In this document: positions 25,309 through 34,485 of the stretch, piece after piece | Layout: each line of letters starts with the position of its first letter | Numbering within the stretch: position 1 is the stretch's first letter | Origin: Mesorhizobium sp. | GTDB lineage: Bacteria > Pseudomonadota > Alphaproteobacteria > Rhizobiales > Rhizobiaceae | NCBI GenBank assembly: GCA_004017275.1 | Contig: SAKE01000020.1 | Coordinates: forward strand, 43,685 to 107,684 | Reading direction: 5' to 3' | Length of the DNA: 64,000 bases | Position numbers and translations under genes: made by a program | The notes under the pieces: model-generated | What the model was told of the DNA's origin: nothing | Database searches by the model: none | Seen by the model: only the letters and a program-made list of their open reading frames with translations

Positions 25309-26811
25309 ATGACCGTTGCGATCGAGATGGGACACACGACCGCAGGCGCTCCGGCGAAGCTGGATCTCGAGGAACTGCTGGCGACGCGCCTTCTGGTGCA
25401 GGGCAATTCGGGCTCCGGCAAGTCGCATCTGCTGCGGCGCCTGCTGGAGCAGAGCGCGCCCTGGGTGCAGCAGACCATCATCGATCCCGAGGGCGACTTC
25501 GTCTCGTTGGGCGATCGTTACGGCCATCTGGTGATCGATGCCGAGCAGCATACCGAGCGCGGCCTGCAGGCGGCCGGCGAGCGAGCACGCATCCATCGCG
25601 TCTCCACCGTGCTCAATCTCGAAGGGCTCGACGCCGAGAATCAGATGCGGCGCGCTGCCGCCTTCCTCGGCGGCTTGTTCGAGGTCGCCCGCGACCACTG
25701 GTATCCGATGCTGGTGGTGGTGGACGAGGCGCAGCTGTTTGCACCGGCGGTGGCTGGCGAGGTTTCGGATGAAGCGCGCAAACTTTCGCTCGGCGCCATG
25801 ACCAATTTGATGTGCCGGGGCCGCAAACGCGGGCTTGCCGGCATCATCGCCACCCAGCGGCTGGCCAAGCTCGCCAAGAACGTCGCCGCCGAGGCCTCCA
25901 ATTTCCTGATGGGCCGCACTTTCCTCGATATCGACATGGCGCGCGCGGCCGATCTTTTGGGCATGGAGCGGCGCCAGGCGGAGGCGTTTCGCGACCTGGA
26001 GCGCGGGCAGTTCATGGCGCTGGGGCCGGCGTTGTCGCGCCGTCCGCTCGGCCTGCGCATCGGCCCGACCGACACGAGCCCGCGCAACGGCACGCCGCGC
26101 CTGATGGCGATGCCGGAAGCGGCGCTGGAGGACGCGCGCGCGATCATCCTGGCGGCGCCGCCGCCCGAGACGGTGCGCACGCCGCGCCGCCCGGCGTCGC
26201 CGGACCTGCTCGACCAGCTGATGGCGGCGAAATCCGCGGCGCTGGAAATCCGCCCCGAACCGGCGGAGCCGCAAATCAGCGCCGAGGATCTGGCGGAGCG
26301 CCGCGAGCGTGTCGATCGTGTGCTGCGCGCCATCCTGGCGCAACCCGATGCCGGTTTTCGCGTGATCGGGGTGCTTTACCAGGAGTTCGTGGTCCGCTGC
26401 CGCATCGAGGGCCTCGCCTCCGTCGTGCCCGATCTGCCGGAATTTCGCCGCATGCTGACGCGCGCCCGCGCCGGCCTCGGCTCCGAGACGACGCAGGATG
26501 ATGCGTGGCGGGACGTTTCCGTCCGCGCCTCGCTGCTGCCCGACGACATGCAGGGCGTGTTCATGATGATCGCGCGCGCGGCAAAGGAAGGCTGGCCGTG
26601 CCCGAGCGACGCCGCGATCGCCCGCGCCTATGGCTCGCACTCGCTGCGCCGCGCCCGGCGCCTGCTGACCTATATTGAGGAGCAGGGTCTCATTGTCTGC
26701 CAGCTCGACGGGACAGGCCGGCGCACCGTGACATTGGTAGAACTCGCCTGGGCAACGGCACCCGGCGACCCCAACGCCGAGGAGGTGGAGCAGGGGAGCC
26801 TGGCGCTGTAA
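25309..26811 (+). CDS. HerA-like ATPase (DUF87/DUF853-type)
   Basis: A 500-aa protein. The P-loop is GNSGSGKS (residues 32-39) and the Walker B is MLVVVDEAQLF (about 134-144), with the conserved YGH/RLAK style of HerA/FtsK motors around RKRGLAGIIATQRLAKLAKN. The second half is polar and charged, with a late SHSLRRARRLLTYIEEQGLI that resembles a winged helix. HerA-type motors translocate DNA and often partner with the nuclease NurA or with defence effectors. No such partner is adjacent, so its role here is open. Start ATG with no strong ribosome site (AGCGCCTGAGTCGAG). Confidence 0.82.
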   Translation: MTVAIEMGHTTAGAPAKLDLEELLATRLLVQGNSGSGKSHLLRRLLEQSAPWVQQTIIDPEGDFVSLGDRYGHLVIDAEQHTERGLQAAGERARIHRVSTVLNLEGLDAENQMRRAAAFLGGLFEVARDHWYPMLVVVDEAQLFAPAVAGEVSDEARKLSLGAMTNLMCRGRKRGLAGIIATQRLAKLAKNVAAEASNFLMGRTFLDIDMARAADLLGMERRQAEAFRDLERGQFMALGPALSRRPLGLRIGPTDTSPRNGTPRLMAMPEAALEDARAIILAAPPPETVRTPRRPASPDLLDQLMAAKSAALEIRPEPAEPQISAEDLAERRERVDRVLRAILAQPDAGFRVIGVLYQEFVVRCRIEGLASVVPDLPEFRRMLTRARAGLGSETTQDDAWRDVSVRASLLPDDMQGVFMMIARAAKEGWPCPSDAAIARAYGSHSLRRARRLLTYIEEQGLIVCQLDGTGRRTVTLVELAWATAPGDPNAEEVEQGSLAL

Positions 26812-26874
26812 GGCGGAGCGGGTGCTTCGGGTGCATGAGCCGCCCTGGATGCACTTCGCCTGGACCTCGTTCTC

Positions 26875-27855
26875 CTACCTTTCCTCCACAATCCGCAAAT
26901 AGGCCGCCGTCACGAACAGCACGATCAGCCCGAACAAAATCCGCCGTGCCCCCTCCGGCATCTGCAGGATGGTCAAGAGCGTCGTCAGCACAGTCAGGAT
27001 CAGCGCGCCGATGATGGTGCCGGTGTAGCCGCCGCGGCCGCCGAAGATCGAGGTGCCGCCGATCACAGCGGCGGCCACCGAAGGCAGCACCAGCGGTTCG
27101 GCGAGCGACAGCGATGGCGCCTTGATCAGGCCGATATAGAGCAGGCCGGTGATGCCGGCGAGCATGCTGGAGATGATGTAGAGTGCTGTTATGACCTGCC
27201 AGTATTGCACGCCGGACAGGCGCGTTGCGCGTTCATTGTCGCCGACGGCGTAGAGCAGGCGCCCGAAGCCGGTGCGGGCGAGCGTGAAGACGATCAGCGC
27301 CGCCAGCGGCACGAACAAAAGCAGCGCGTTGGGGATGCCCCAGGTTAGGCCGGTGCCGAGCCAGGCGAGGAAGTCGGGAATCTTTGCGCCCGACGCGATC
27401 ACCGTGCGCTGGTAGACCTGCAGGCAGCCGGTGCCGATCAGGCTGGTGCCCAGCGTCATGATCAGCGGGTGGACGCGGAAGACGCCGACGCCGATGCCGT
27501 TGACGAGGCCGATCAGCACCGCCGGCATCATCGCCAGGAGGAAAGCCATCGCCGGGTCCTGGTTGACGACCTGCGTCGCCATGATGAAGGCGCTCATCGT
27601 CGCCACCGTGCCGACCGACAGGTCGATGCCGCCGGTCAGCATGGTCATGGTCTGGCAGCCGGCCAGGATCGCCAGCGGAATGGCGAATTTGATGGTGTTG
27701 GCGATCCAGCGCTCGTTGACGATGCCGGGGCGCAGGACCTGCAGGATCACCACCAGGATGACGAGCAGGATGATCAGCGGGATCAGCGGCCGGTCGGCCA
27801 TGAAGCGCTTTATCCGGCGGCCGAAGGGGACGGGGGTGATCACGGTGGTGCTCAT
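26875..27855 (-). CDS. ABC sugar transporter permease (RbsC-like), locus 1
   Basis: About 326 aa, with 8 to 10 membrane helices. The family signature is present in GGIDLSVGTVATMSAFIMAT near the middle, and in PSVAAAVIGGTSIFGGRGGY near the C-terminus, both typical of BPD_transp_2 permeases for monosaccharides. The start is ATG 27855 (MSTTVITP); an in-frame ATG 27888 is possible. It follows a second permease after a 268-bp gap holding a RIME-like element. The pair with the 28124 permease would form the heterodimeric membrane domain. Confidence 0.9.
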   Translation of the reverse strand: MSTTVITPVPFGRRIKRFMADRPLIPLIILLVILVVILQVLRPGIVNERWIANTIKFAIPLAILAGCQTMTMLTGGIDLSVGTVATMSAFIMATQVVNQDPAMAFLLAMMPAVLIGLVNGIGVGVFRVHPLIMTLGTSLIGTGCLQVYQRTVIASGAKIPDFLAWLGTGLTWGIPNALLLFVPLAALIVFTLARTGFGRLLYAVGDNERATRLSGVQYWQVITALYIISSMLAGITGLLYIGLIKAPSLSLAEPLVLPSVAAAVIGGTSIFGGRGGYTGTIIGALILTVLTTLLTILQMPEGARRILFGLIVLFVTAAYLRIVEER

Positions 27856-27917
27856 GGGGTGGGTCCGGTTCGCGATGGGGTTGGGCATGGGGCGACGCGG
27901 TTGCGGGGCGAGGATGG

Positions 27918-28096
27918 CGCTCTACGAGGCCCCCCTCTGTCCTGCCGGACATCTCCCCCTCTAGGGGGGAGATCGGATGGCACGATGGCTTTCGCCAATC
28001 GTCTACGTTGCAGGAGGGAGCAAGGCGCCGAGACTGCCAATCTCCCCCCTTGAGGGGGAGATGTCCGGCAGGACAGAGGGGGGCGCCGTAGAGCGC
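27918..28096. repeat. RIME-like inverted-repeat element, copy 3
   Basis: Outer ends GCGCTCTACGAGGC and GCCGTAGAGCGC are inverted copies, with CTCTGTCCTGCCGGACATCT and the ATCTCCCCC arms inside. It sits between the two permease genes. Confidence 0.85.
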
Positions 28097-28123
28097 TAAC
28101 TTCATACTGCTCTGCCAGCGTCA

Positions 28124-29095
28124 TCATTGCCGCCCCCGCATCGTAATAAACGCGCCGAACATCACAACGGCGACCATGATGGCGCCTTCGATGATGGCGG
28201 TGACGTTGGGGTCGATGGCGAGCAGCGTCAGGTCGGTGCGCACCAGGCGCAGCACGAAGACGGCGACGATGGGGCCGAGCAGGCCGCCCTTGCCGCCGCC
28301 GAGCGCCACCCCGCCCAGCACCACGGCCGCCACGCTGGCGAGCAGATAGGGGCCGGGGATGGGGGCGCCGATGCCGGTGCCCATGGTCAGCGCCAGCCCG
28401 CCCATGGCCGCGAACAGACCAGACAGCGCATAGGCGATAATGCGGGTGCGCTTGACCGGCACGCCGCTGCGGAACGCGGCCAGTTCGTTCGAGCCGATGG
28501 CGTAGATGGAGAGGCCGAGGCGCGAGCGCCTGAGCGGTATCCAGATGATGCAGAGGCAGACGATCAGCACCAGCAGCGCTTTGGGGATCCAGGCGTCGAT
28601 GCTGTCGGGCAGGCCCGGTATCGGCACGGTGCCGGAGATCAGTGCCTTCAGCCATTCGGCGGCAGCACCGCCCGGCGCGTCGAGCACCAGCAAGGCGGCG
28701 CCCTGCAGCACGAACAAAGTGGCCAGCGTGACGACGATGTCGGGCACGCGGGTGACGACGATCAGCATGCCGTTGACGGCGCCGAGCACGAAACCCATGG
28801 CCAGCACGAAGGGTACCACAAACAGCGCGTATTCTTCCGAAGCGCCGGCCATCATCGAGGCGGCGGTGACGCTGGTCAGCGCCATCATGGCGGCAACCGA
28901 CAGGTCGATGCCGCCGGCGATGACCACCACCGTCTGCGCGGCGACGGCGAAAGCGTAGGGCAAAACGGCGCGGGCGAGCGAGCCGAAATCGCCGCTGCCA
29001 TAGGCCGGCTGGATCAGTTTCGTGATGATGAACAGGGCGACGAAGAAAGCTAACAAGCCGGCGACCCAGCCCTGACGGCGCAGGAAATGGCTCAT
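28124..29095 (-). CDS. ABC sugar transporter permease (RbsC-like), locus 1
   Basis: A 323-aa integral membrane protein. Motifs GGIDLSVAAMMALTSVTAAS and LASVAAVVLGGVALGGGKGG match BPD_transp_2 sugar permeases. The ATG start overlaps the end of the ATP-binding gene by 4 bp (29092-29095), so translation is coupled. The family is complete, and the two permeases share the same topology. Confidence 0.92.
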   Translation of the reverse strand: MSHFLRRQGWVAGLLAFFVALFIITKLIQPAYGSGDFGSLARAVLPYAFAVAAQTVVVIAGGIDLSVAAMMALTSVTAASMMAGASEEYALFVVPFVLAMGFVLGAVNGMLIVVTRVPDIVVTLATLFVLQGAALLVLDAPGGAAAEWLKALISGTVPIPGLPDSIDAWIPKALLVLIVCLCIIWIPLRRSRLGLSIYAIGSNELAAFRSGVPVKRTRIIAYALSGLFAAMGGLALTMGTGIGAPIPGPYLLASVAAVVLGGVALGGGKGGLLGPIVAVFVLRLVRTDLTLLAIDPNVTAIIEGAIMVAVVMFGAFITMRGRQ

Positions 29096-30648
29096 GGCGT
29101 CGCTCCCGGCTCCGAAGCATGGGCGGTTTCTGGAGAAGAATGGGGATCGGCCAAAATGCCGACATCGGCCTTGGCGCCACGCGGCAGGCCGTAGGCGGCG
29201 CGCATCAGTGCCGGCTCGTCGGCCTCCTCTACGGGGAAGATATCGACGACGCGGCCGCCGAAAATGACGATGACGCGATCGCAGACACGCTGCACCTCTT
29301 CGAGTTCGGAGGTGTAGAACAGCACCGACTTGCCGTTGCCGGCAAGCTCGCGCACCAGTTTATAGATCTCCTGCTTGGTGCCGACATCGATGCCGCGCGT
29401 CGGGTCGAAGCACAGGATGGTGCGGGCGTCCGCCGCGATCCAGCGGGCGATGGTCACCTTCTGCTGATTACCGCCGGACAGGCGCTGCACTTCGCCTTGG
29501 GCGCGGGTGTCGATCTGCAGCCGCTCGATGGCGCTGACCACTTTCGCGCGCTCCCGGCGCATGTTGATCGGCCCCCAGTTGCGCAGCGCGGCGCTGAAGG
29601 GCAGTGCAATGTTTTCGCGCACCGAGCGTTGCATGGCGAGTGCTTCGGCACGGTCGCCCGGCACATAGGCGATGCCGGCGCGGATGGCGTCGATCGGATG
29701 CGAGAACTTTGCTGGCTGGCCATCGACTTCGATGGCGCCGCCGGACGGGCGGATCGAGCCGGCAAGGGCTGAAAACAGCTCGTCCTGGCCTTGGCCTTCG
29801 AGCGCGACGACGCCGGCGACCTCGCCATCTCTGAGATCGAAGGAGACATCGTTTAGCTTGGTGCCGACGCGCAAATTTCGCACGGAGAGCCTGGCAGGGG
29901 CGGGCGATGCCTTCTGGGCGGCGCTGCGCGCGGCGACGTGGGTCTTGACGATACGGGTGCCGAGCATCAGCTCGACGATCTTTTCCTCGACGCCGGGCAC
30001 GATGTCGACGACACCGACGGTCTCGCCGTCGCGCAGCACGGTGGCGCGGTCGCACAGCGCCGAGATTTCGACGAAGCGATGCGAGATGAAGATCACCGCA
30101 CGGCCGCTGTCGCCCTGGCGGCGCACCACTTCCAGCACTTTTTCGGCAAGGTTGGCAGGCAATGCGGCGGTCATCTCGTCGAGCAGCAGCACGTCTGGCT
30201 CGACGGCCAGCGCCCGCGCCAGATCGAGCACGCGCAGCACCGCCAGCGGAATGTCGCGCGCGGTGTCGCGGATGTCGAGGTCGGGAATGCCGAGTTCACG
30301 CACCCAGGCGCGAAACGGCTCGACCGGCGTGCCGGTCAGCCGCAGATTGGACAGCACGTCGAGATCGGGGATCAGCGACGGTTCCTGGTAGACCGGCAAA
30401 AGGCCAGCGCGGCGCGCAGCGGCGGGCGAGCGTATGTCGCGGGCTTCGCCACGGATCAGGATGCGACCGGCATTGGCAGAAATGGCGCCGGTCAGGATCT
30501 TCACCAGCGTCGACTTGCCGGCGCCATTGGCGCCCATCAAGGCGTGCACCTCGCCTGGCAGGACGGAGAGCGACGCGTTGCGCAGCGCCGCAACCGCGCC
30601 GTAATTCTTGGCGACGCCGGTAGCATCGAGGAGGGGGGTGGTGGTCAA
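29092..30648 (-). CDS. Sugar ABC transporter ATP-binding protein (two NBDs), locus 1
   Basis: About 518 aa with two nucleotide-binding domains, RbsA-type. NBD1 has Walker A GANGAGKST and Walker B VLLLDEMTAAL, but the signature reads DIPLAVLRVLD instead of LSxGQ. NBD2 has an intact signature LSGGNQQKVTIARW, a Walker A with no Lys (ALEGQGQDEL) and a Walker B FDPTRGID lacking the catalytic Glu. So one composite site (Walker of NBD1 with signature of NBD2) looks active, while the other is degenerate. The probable start is TTG 30648; no ATG fits, and the frame open further upstream covers repeat DNA. Confidence 0.88.
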   Translation of the reverse strand: MTTTPLLDATGVAKNYGAVAALRNASLSVLPGEVHALMGANGAGKSTLVKILTGAISANAGRILIRGEARDIRSPAAARRAGLLPVYQEPSLIPDLDVLSNLRLTGTPVEPFRAWVRELGIPDLDIRDTARDIPLAVLRVLDLARALAVEPDVLLLDEMTAALPANLAEKVLEVVRRQGDSGRAVIFISHRFVEISALCDRATVLRDGETVGVVDIVPGVEEKIVELMLGTRIVKTHVAARSAAQKASPAPARLSVRNLRVGTKLNDVSFDLRDGEVAGVVALEGQGQDELFSALAGSIRPSGGAIEVDGQPAKFSHPIDAIRAGIAYVPGDRAEALAMQRSVRENIALPFSAALRNWGPINMRRERAKVVSAIERLQIDTRAQGEVQRLSGGNQQKVTIARWIAADARTILCFDPTRGIDVGTKQEIYKLVRELAGNGKSVLFYTSELEEVQRVCDRVIVIFGGRVVDIFPVEEADEPALMRAAYGLPRGAKADVGILADPHSSPETAHASEPGATP

Positions 30649-30692
30649 ATTGGGTGGTTCTCGATTTATGCCGTCGAACAATTTGGAATGTC

Positions 30693-30847
30693 GGCGCCGC
30701 CCCTCACTGTCCTGCCGGACATCTCTCCCCGTGAACGGGGAGAGACAGGCTGGCCGCAACGCCGGTGATTGGCGAAATCGGCGGCGAGCGTCCCTCTCCC
30801 CGTCACTATACGGGGAGAGGATGCCGGCAGGCAGGTGAGGGGCGGCA
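30693..30847. repeat. RIME-like inverted-repeat element, copy 4
   Basis: CGCCCCTCACTGTCCTGCCG at the left and its inverted partner ending GTGAGGGGCGG at the right, with CTCTCCCCGT arms inside. It lies between the ATPase and the binding-protein gene, within the presumed operon. Confidence 0.85.
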
Positions 30848-30878
30848 CCGACCGATGGTCAGTGGCGAAAGGCTCAGT

Positions 30879-31913
30879 CTATTCGCCCGGACCCTTGCAC
30901 GCCACGATCTGCTCCTTGGTATACGTCGTCCAGTCCGGGATCGAGATCGAGACCGGCCATTCCGGGCTCAGCGACGGGTCGGCGGCGGCCTTCAGCTTGG
31001 CCTTGCCTTCCTCGGTGGCGTTCTCCCACAGCTGCGGCTCGACCAGCACGGTCTGCTGTGCCGGCTTCTTGCCGTCGAGGATCTGCAGGGCGAGCGTCAC
31101 GCCGGCACCGCCGATCGAACCGGGGTTGGTGACGGCAGCGCCAACAAGGTCCTTGACCGAGCTGAGCTGGCCGACGAAGCCGGCATTGTCGGCGCCGACC
31201 ACCGGCACCAGCGGCGCCTGCGATTCGACAAGCGCATCGACGATGACGTTGTCGATGCCGGAGGTCCACACGCCGTTGATCGGCGTGCCCGTTGCCAGGA
31301 AGGACAGCATCTGCTGCTTGGCCTGGTCTTGCTGCCAGCCGGTGAAGACTTCCTGCGCGACCTTCACGTCGGGGAATTCGGCCAGTGCCTTCTTGAAGCC
31401 CTTGTCGCGATCGCTGTCGGCGGACGCGCCGGCGGCACCACGCATGTAGAACACGTCGCCCTTGCCGCCCATCTGGCCGAACAGCCACTTGGCGCCGAGA
31501 TAGGCGTACTGCTCCTGGTTGTTGGAGATGATGTAGGCCGACGGCTCGGTGACCGCCTGGTCGACGGCGACGACGACGATGCCGGCCTTGGTGGCTTCTT
31601 CAAGGGCCGCCTTGATGCCGGCCGGATCGGCCGGGTTGACGACGATGGCGTCGACCTTGGCGCTGATCAAATTGCGGATGTCTTCGAGCTGCCCGGCGGC
31701 ATCGGTGTTGCGGTGGGCGATGTTGAGCTTGGCGACCTCGCCGGAGGCCAGCGCCTGCGCCTTCATGGCGCACACCATCTCCTCGCGCCAGCCATTGCCC
31801 TGCACGGTGTTGGAAATGCCGATCGTGTATTTGCCCGCGGCGGCCGAGACGCTCACCGAGGCCAGCAAGGCAGAACCCGCAAGCAGCGGGACTATGCTCA
31901 GGATTTTCTTCAT
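30879..31913 (-). CDS. Periplasmic sugar-binding protein of ABC transporter (RbsB-like), locus 1
   Basis: A 344-aa protein. Signal peptide LLAGSALLASVSVSAAAG with a probable cut near AAA-GKY. The body is Peripla_BP_4: TIGISNTVQGNGWREEM, then DAIVVNPADPAGIKAALEEA and QDQAKQQMLSFLATGTPING, which mark the binding-cleft strands. It is secreted to the periplasm and hands its ligand to the two permeases. ATG 31913 is preceded by AGGAAG at 8 nt. A LacI-type palindrome lies 35 bp upstream. The ligand is not evident; the neighbours point to a polyol or hexose acid. Confidence 0.92.
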   Translation of the reverse strand: MKKILSIVPLLAGSALLASVSVSAAAGKYTIGISNTVQGNGWREEMVCAMKAQALASGEVAKLNIAHRNTDAAGQLEDIRNLISAKVDAIVVNPADPAGIKAALEEATKAGIVVVAVDQAVTEPSAYIISNNQEQYAYLGAKWLFGQMGGKGDVFYMRGAAGASADSDRDKGFKKALAEFPDVKVAQEVFTGWQQDQAKQQMLSFLATGTPINGVWTSGIDNVIVDALVESQAPLVPVVGADNAGFVGQLSSVKDLVGAAVTNPGSIGGAGVTLALQILDGKKPAQQTVLVEPQLWENATEEGKAKLKAAADPSLSPEWPVSISIPDWTTYTKEQIVACKGPGE

Positions 31914-31947
31914 TTCAGACTTCCTCCACATTGTTTTTCAGTTTCAA

Positions 31948-31961
31948 TTCAACCGGTTAAA
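31948..31961. promoter_or_regulatory. LacI-type operator-like palindrome
   Basis: TTCAACCGGTTAAA is symmetric at 12 of 14 positions about a central CG, the pattern of LacI-family operators. It lies 35 bp before the binding-protein start. No LacI gene is in the window. Confidence 0.45.
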
Positions 31962-32002
31962 GTGCGTCGCTGACAGAGTGATTCATGCGACGCGCTTTAA
32001 TT

Positions 32003-32917
32003 TCATTTGACGAAGGGACGCAGCACGTCGCGGGCGAGCAGGAATCCCCGCTTCACAAGATCGTCACTGCCTTCAAATCGCCTGTCCTCGTGTTCGATGA
32101 TGACCGATCCGTCATAGCCGGCGCGGTAGAGGCCAGAGAAGAAGCCGCTCCAGTCGACATCGCCCAGCCCTGGCATGCGCGGCACCTGCCAGCCTATGCC
32201 GGAAGACAGGATTCCGCGCTCGTACAAACCATCATGATCAATCATCAGGTCCTTGGCATGGACATGCAGCATGTAGGGGCCGAATTCCCGGATGAAGTGG
32301 GCCTGGTCGATCATCTGCCAGACCAGATGCGACGGGTCGAAGTTCATGCCGACATCGCCGCCCCAGGCTTCGAGGATGCGGCGCCAGACTTGCGGCGAAT
32401 AGGCGATGTTGTGCCCGCCCGGCCACTCGTCATAGCTGAAGATCATCGGGCAGTTTTCGAAGGCGAGTTTTACACCATGGCCGCGCGCATGGGCGACGAT
32501 CTCAGGCCAGACCTTGAGCGCCGCCTGCCAGTTGACGTCGACGGTCTTCGAGGCATCGCCGCCGCAGAAGGTGTTGACGACAGGCACGCCCATATTGGCG
32601 GCCAGCACGATCACCTTCTTCAGATGGTCGATCACTTCGGCGCGGTGAGAGGCATCGGGGTGCAGCGGGTTTGGGTAGTAGCCGAGGCCGGAGACGCTGA
32701 GGTTCTTTTCCGCCAGCGAGGCGACGATTTCTTTCGCCTGTGCGGGCGACGTGGAAGCGGCGTCGATGTGGCTGGTGCCGGCATAGCGGCGGCTGGCGCC
32801 CGAGGATTTCGGCCAGCAGGCGATTTCCAATGCCTCGAAGCCGGCCGAATTTGCCCAGCCGGCGACCTCACCAAGCGGCGTCTCCGCGAACGGCGCGGTG
32901 AGCACTCCAAGTTTCAT
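32003..32917 (-). CDS. Sugar phosphate isomerase/epimerase (AP endonuclease family 2, TIM barrel)
   Basis: A 304-aa TIM-barrel protein. The metal-site glutamates are seen in FEALEIACW, LAFENCPM, MNFDPSHLVW and SVIIEHED, spaced as in xylose-isomerase-like barrels. Likely isomerises or epimerises a keto sugar or its phosphate; the actual substrate is unknown. It lies between the binding protein and the polyol dehydrogenase, all minus strand, with an 89-bp gap to the binding-protein start. Confidence 0.85.
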   Translation of the reverse strand: MKLGVLTAPFAETPLGEVAGWANSAGFEALEIACWPKSSGASRRYAGTSHIDAASTSPAQAKEIVASLAEKNLSVSGLGYYPNPLHPDASHRAEVIDHLKKVIVLAANMGVPVVNTFCGGDASKTVDVNWQAALKVWPEIVAHARGHGVKLAFENCPMIFSYDEWPGGHNIAYSPQVWRRILEAWGGDVGMNFDPSHLVWQMIDQAHFIREFGPYMLHVHAKDLMIDHDGLYERGILSSGIGWQVPRMPGLGDVDWSGFFSGLYRAGYDGSVIIEHEDRRFEGSDDLVKRGFLLARDVLRPFVK

Positions 32918-32955
32918 ATTGCCTCCCTTGGTCGTGGCTTCACGACCGATTTGTA

Positions 32956-34485
32956 CTATGCAGATCGAGCCGGCTGCTTCAACCGTATGGTGTCGGCTTG
33001 TTTCAGATTGCGCCTGACGGTTGCCATCGGATCGTCCGAAAGCAGTTCGCCAAGCGCTGATGTGACGGCCGCGCGGAACGTCTCGTTCGCGGCAAGGCCG
33101 GGGTCGAAAATCGTGTCGATGGCAAGGATGCCGGCGGCCAGCGCGTGCGCATCATGGCCGGTTGCGTCGGCGATCGCAGCAATTTGGCCGGCATAGGGGT
33201 CCGACACCGGCCAGCGTTTGCCGAACCGCGCCGAAGCCTGGATGAGATAGGCCATCCAGCCGGCAACGGGGATCGACAAAAGTGCGATGCTTTCGCCCCG
33301 CCTCAAGCGGTCGCGGATCGGGTTGAGCAGGCGCTGAACGATCTTCTGCGAGCCGTCGGTGGCGATCTGGTGGTTGCGGTGGCGGATCGCGGTGTTGCGC
33401 AAGCGGCCGAGGCTCTGCTCGACATAGGCCAGCGGCTCGATGCCCGGCACCGGTGTCAGCGTCGGCAGCGTTTCCTCGACAAGCATGCGCTTGATGAAGG
33501 CCGCCAGCAGTGCGTCGGCGATGGCGTCCGATGTGTGTTCGAGGCCGGCCAGCACGCCGAGCGTGGCAAGCGTCGTCTGGGCGCCGTTCAGCACCCGCAT
33601 CTTGAGATGCTCGAACGGCGTGACGTCGTCGACGAAACTGGCGCCGACCAGATCCCAGCGCGGCACGCGGCCGGCGAATTTCCGTTCGATCACCCATTGC
33701 CGGAACGGCTCGCCGACGGCAATTGCGGCATCGCGGTAGCCGAACCACTGCTCAACGCTGTCGAGATCATCCTGCGTCACCGCCGGCGCGATGCGGTCGA
33801 CCATGGCCGAGGGGAAGGCGGCGTTGGCTGATATCCAGTCGGCCAGCCCACTCCCGCGCTGCTCGGCAAAAGCCCGCACGACATTGGCCAGGATCACGCC
33901 GTTGCTCTGGATGTTGTCGCAGGAGAGCAGCGTCAGCGGTTGGCCATGCGTGACCCGGCGCCGTTCCAGCGCTCGCGCCAATAGGCCGGGCACGCTGCGC
34001 GGCGCCTCGGGGTTGGCGAGGTCATGGACGATGTCGGGATGGCTAAGATCAAGTTGCCCGCTCGACGGAATGTGGCAATAGCCCTTCTCGGTCACCGTCA
34101 TCGTCACCAGATCGATGTCCGGTGACGACAGCACCTCAAGGGCCGGCGCGGCACTGGCCTGGCTGTCGACCACTTCCAGGATGCTGCCGATGACGCGCGC
34201 TTCGATGTGGCTGTTCTCGCGGATGAGCCTTGTGTAGAGCCCGCTCTGCCGGCCGAGCGTCTCGGCGAGATGGGGCGGGCGGATGTTGATGCCGATCACG
34301 CCCCAGCGGTCGAACTGGCTGGCCAGCAGATCATCCGTGTATTCGGCCTGGTGGCAGCGGTGGAAGGCGCCGACGCCGAGATGCGCCATCCCCGCGGCGA
34401 GCGCAGCGCGGTGATAGGCCGGTTTCTGGACAGCGGCGGGAAGCCTCTCCAGCAGGGCCGGGCTGAGCGTTTCGATGACACTCAC
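32956..34485 (-). CDS. Mannitol dehydrogenase family oxidoreductase (polyol / fructuronate reductase type)
   Basis: A 509-aa protein of the long-chain mannitol dehydrogenase family. The N-terminal Rossmann domain contains HLGVGAFHRCHQAEYTDDLL (about residue 36). The C-terminal domain has KMRVLNGAQTTLATLG, the catalytic Lys region, and RDAAIAVGEPFRQWVIERKF. Family members interconvert mannitol and fructose or reduce fructuronate or tagaturonate, using NAD(P). GTG start at 34485 overlaps the SDR stop by 4 bp (GTGA), so translation is coupled. Confidence 0.9.
   Translation of the reverse strand: MSVIETLSPALLERLPAAVQKPAYHRAALAAGMAHLGVGAFHRCHQAEYTDDLLASQFDRWGVIGINIRPPHLAETLGRQSGLYTRLIRENSHIEARVIGSILEVVDSQASAAPALEVLSSPDIDLVTMTVTEKGYCHIPSSGQLDLSHPDIVHDLANPEAPRSVPGLLARALERRRVTHGQPLTLLSCDNIQSNGVILANVVRAFAEQRGSGLADWISANAAFPSAMVDRIAPAVTQDDLDSVEQWFGYRDAAIAVGEPFRQWVIERKFAGRVPRWDLVGASFVDDVTPFEHLKMRVLNGAQTTLATLGVLAGLEHTSDAIADALLAAFIKRMLVEETLPTLTPVPGIEPLAYVEQSLGRLRNTAIRHRNHQIATDGSQKIVQRLLNPIRDRLRRGESIALLSIPVAGWMAYLIQASARFGKRWPVSDPYAGQIAAIADATGHDAHALAAGILAIDTIFDPGLAANETFRAAVTSALGELLSDDPMATVRRNLKQADTIRLKQPARSA

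Noticed and set aside
33601..33613. Single TGAGATGCTC match in the mannitol-dehydrogenase gene
   Set aside because: Inside a coding region and without the 22-bp partner; likely chance.
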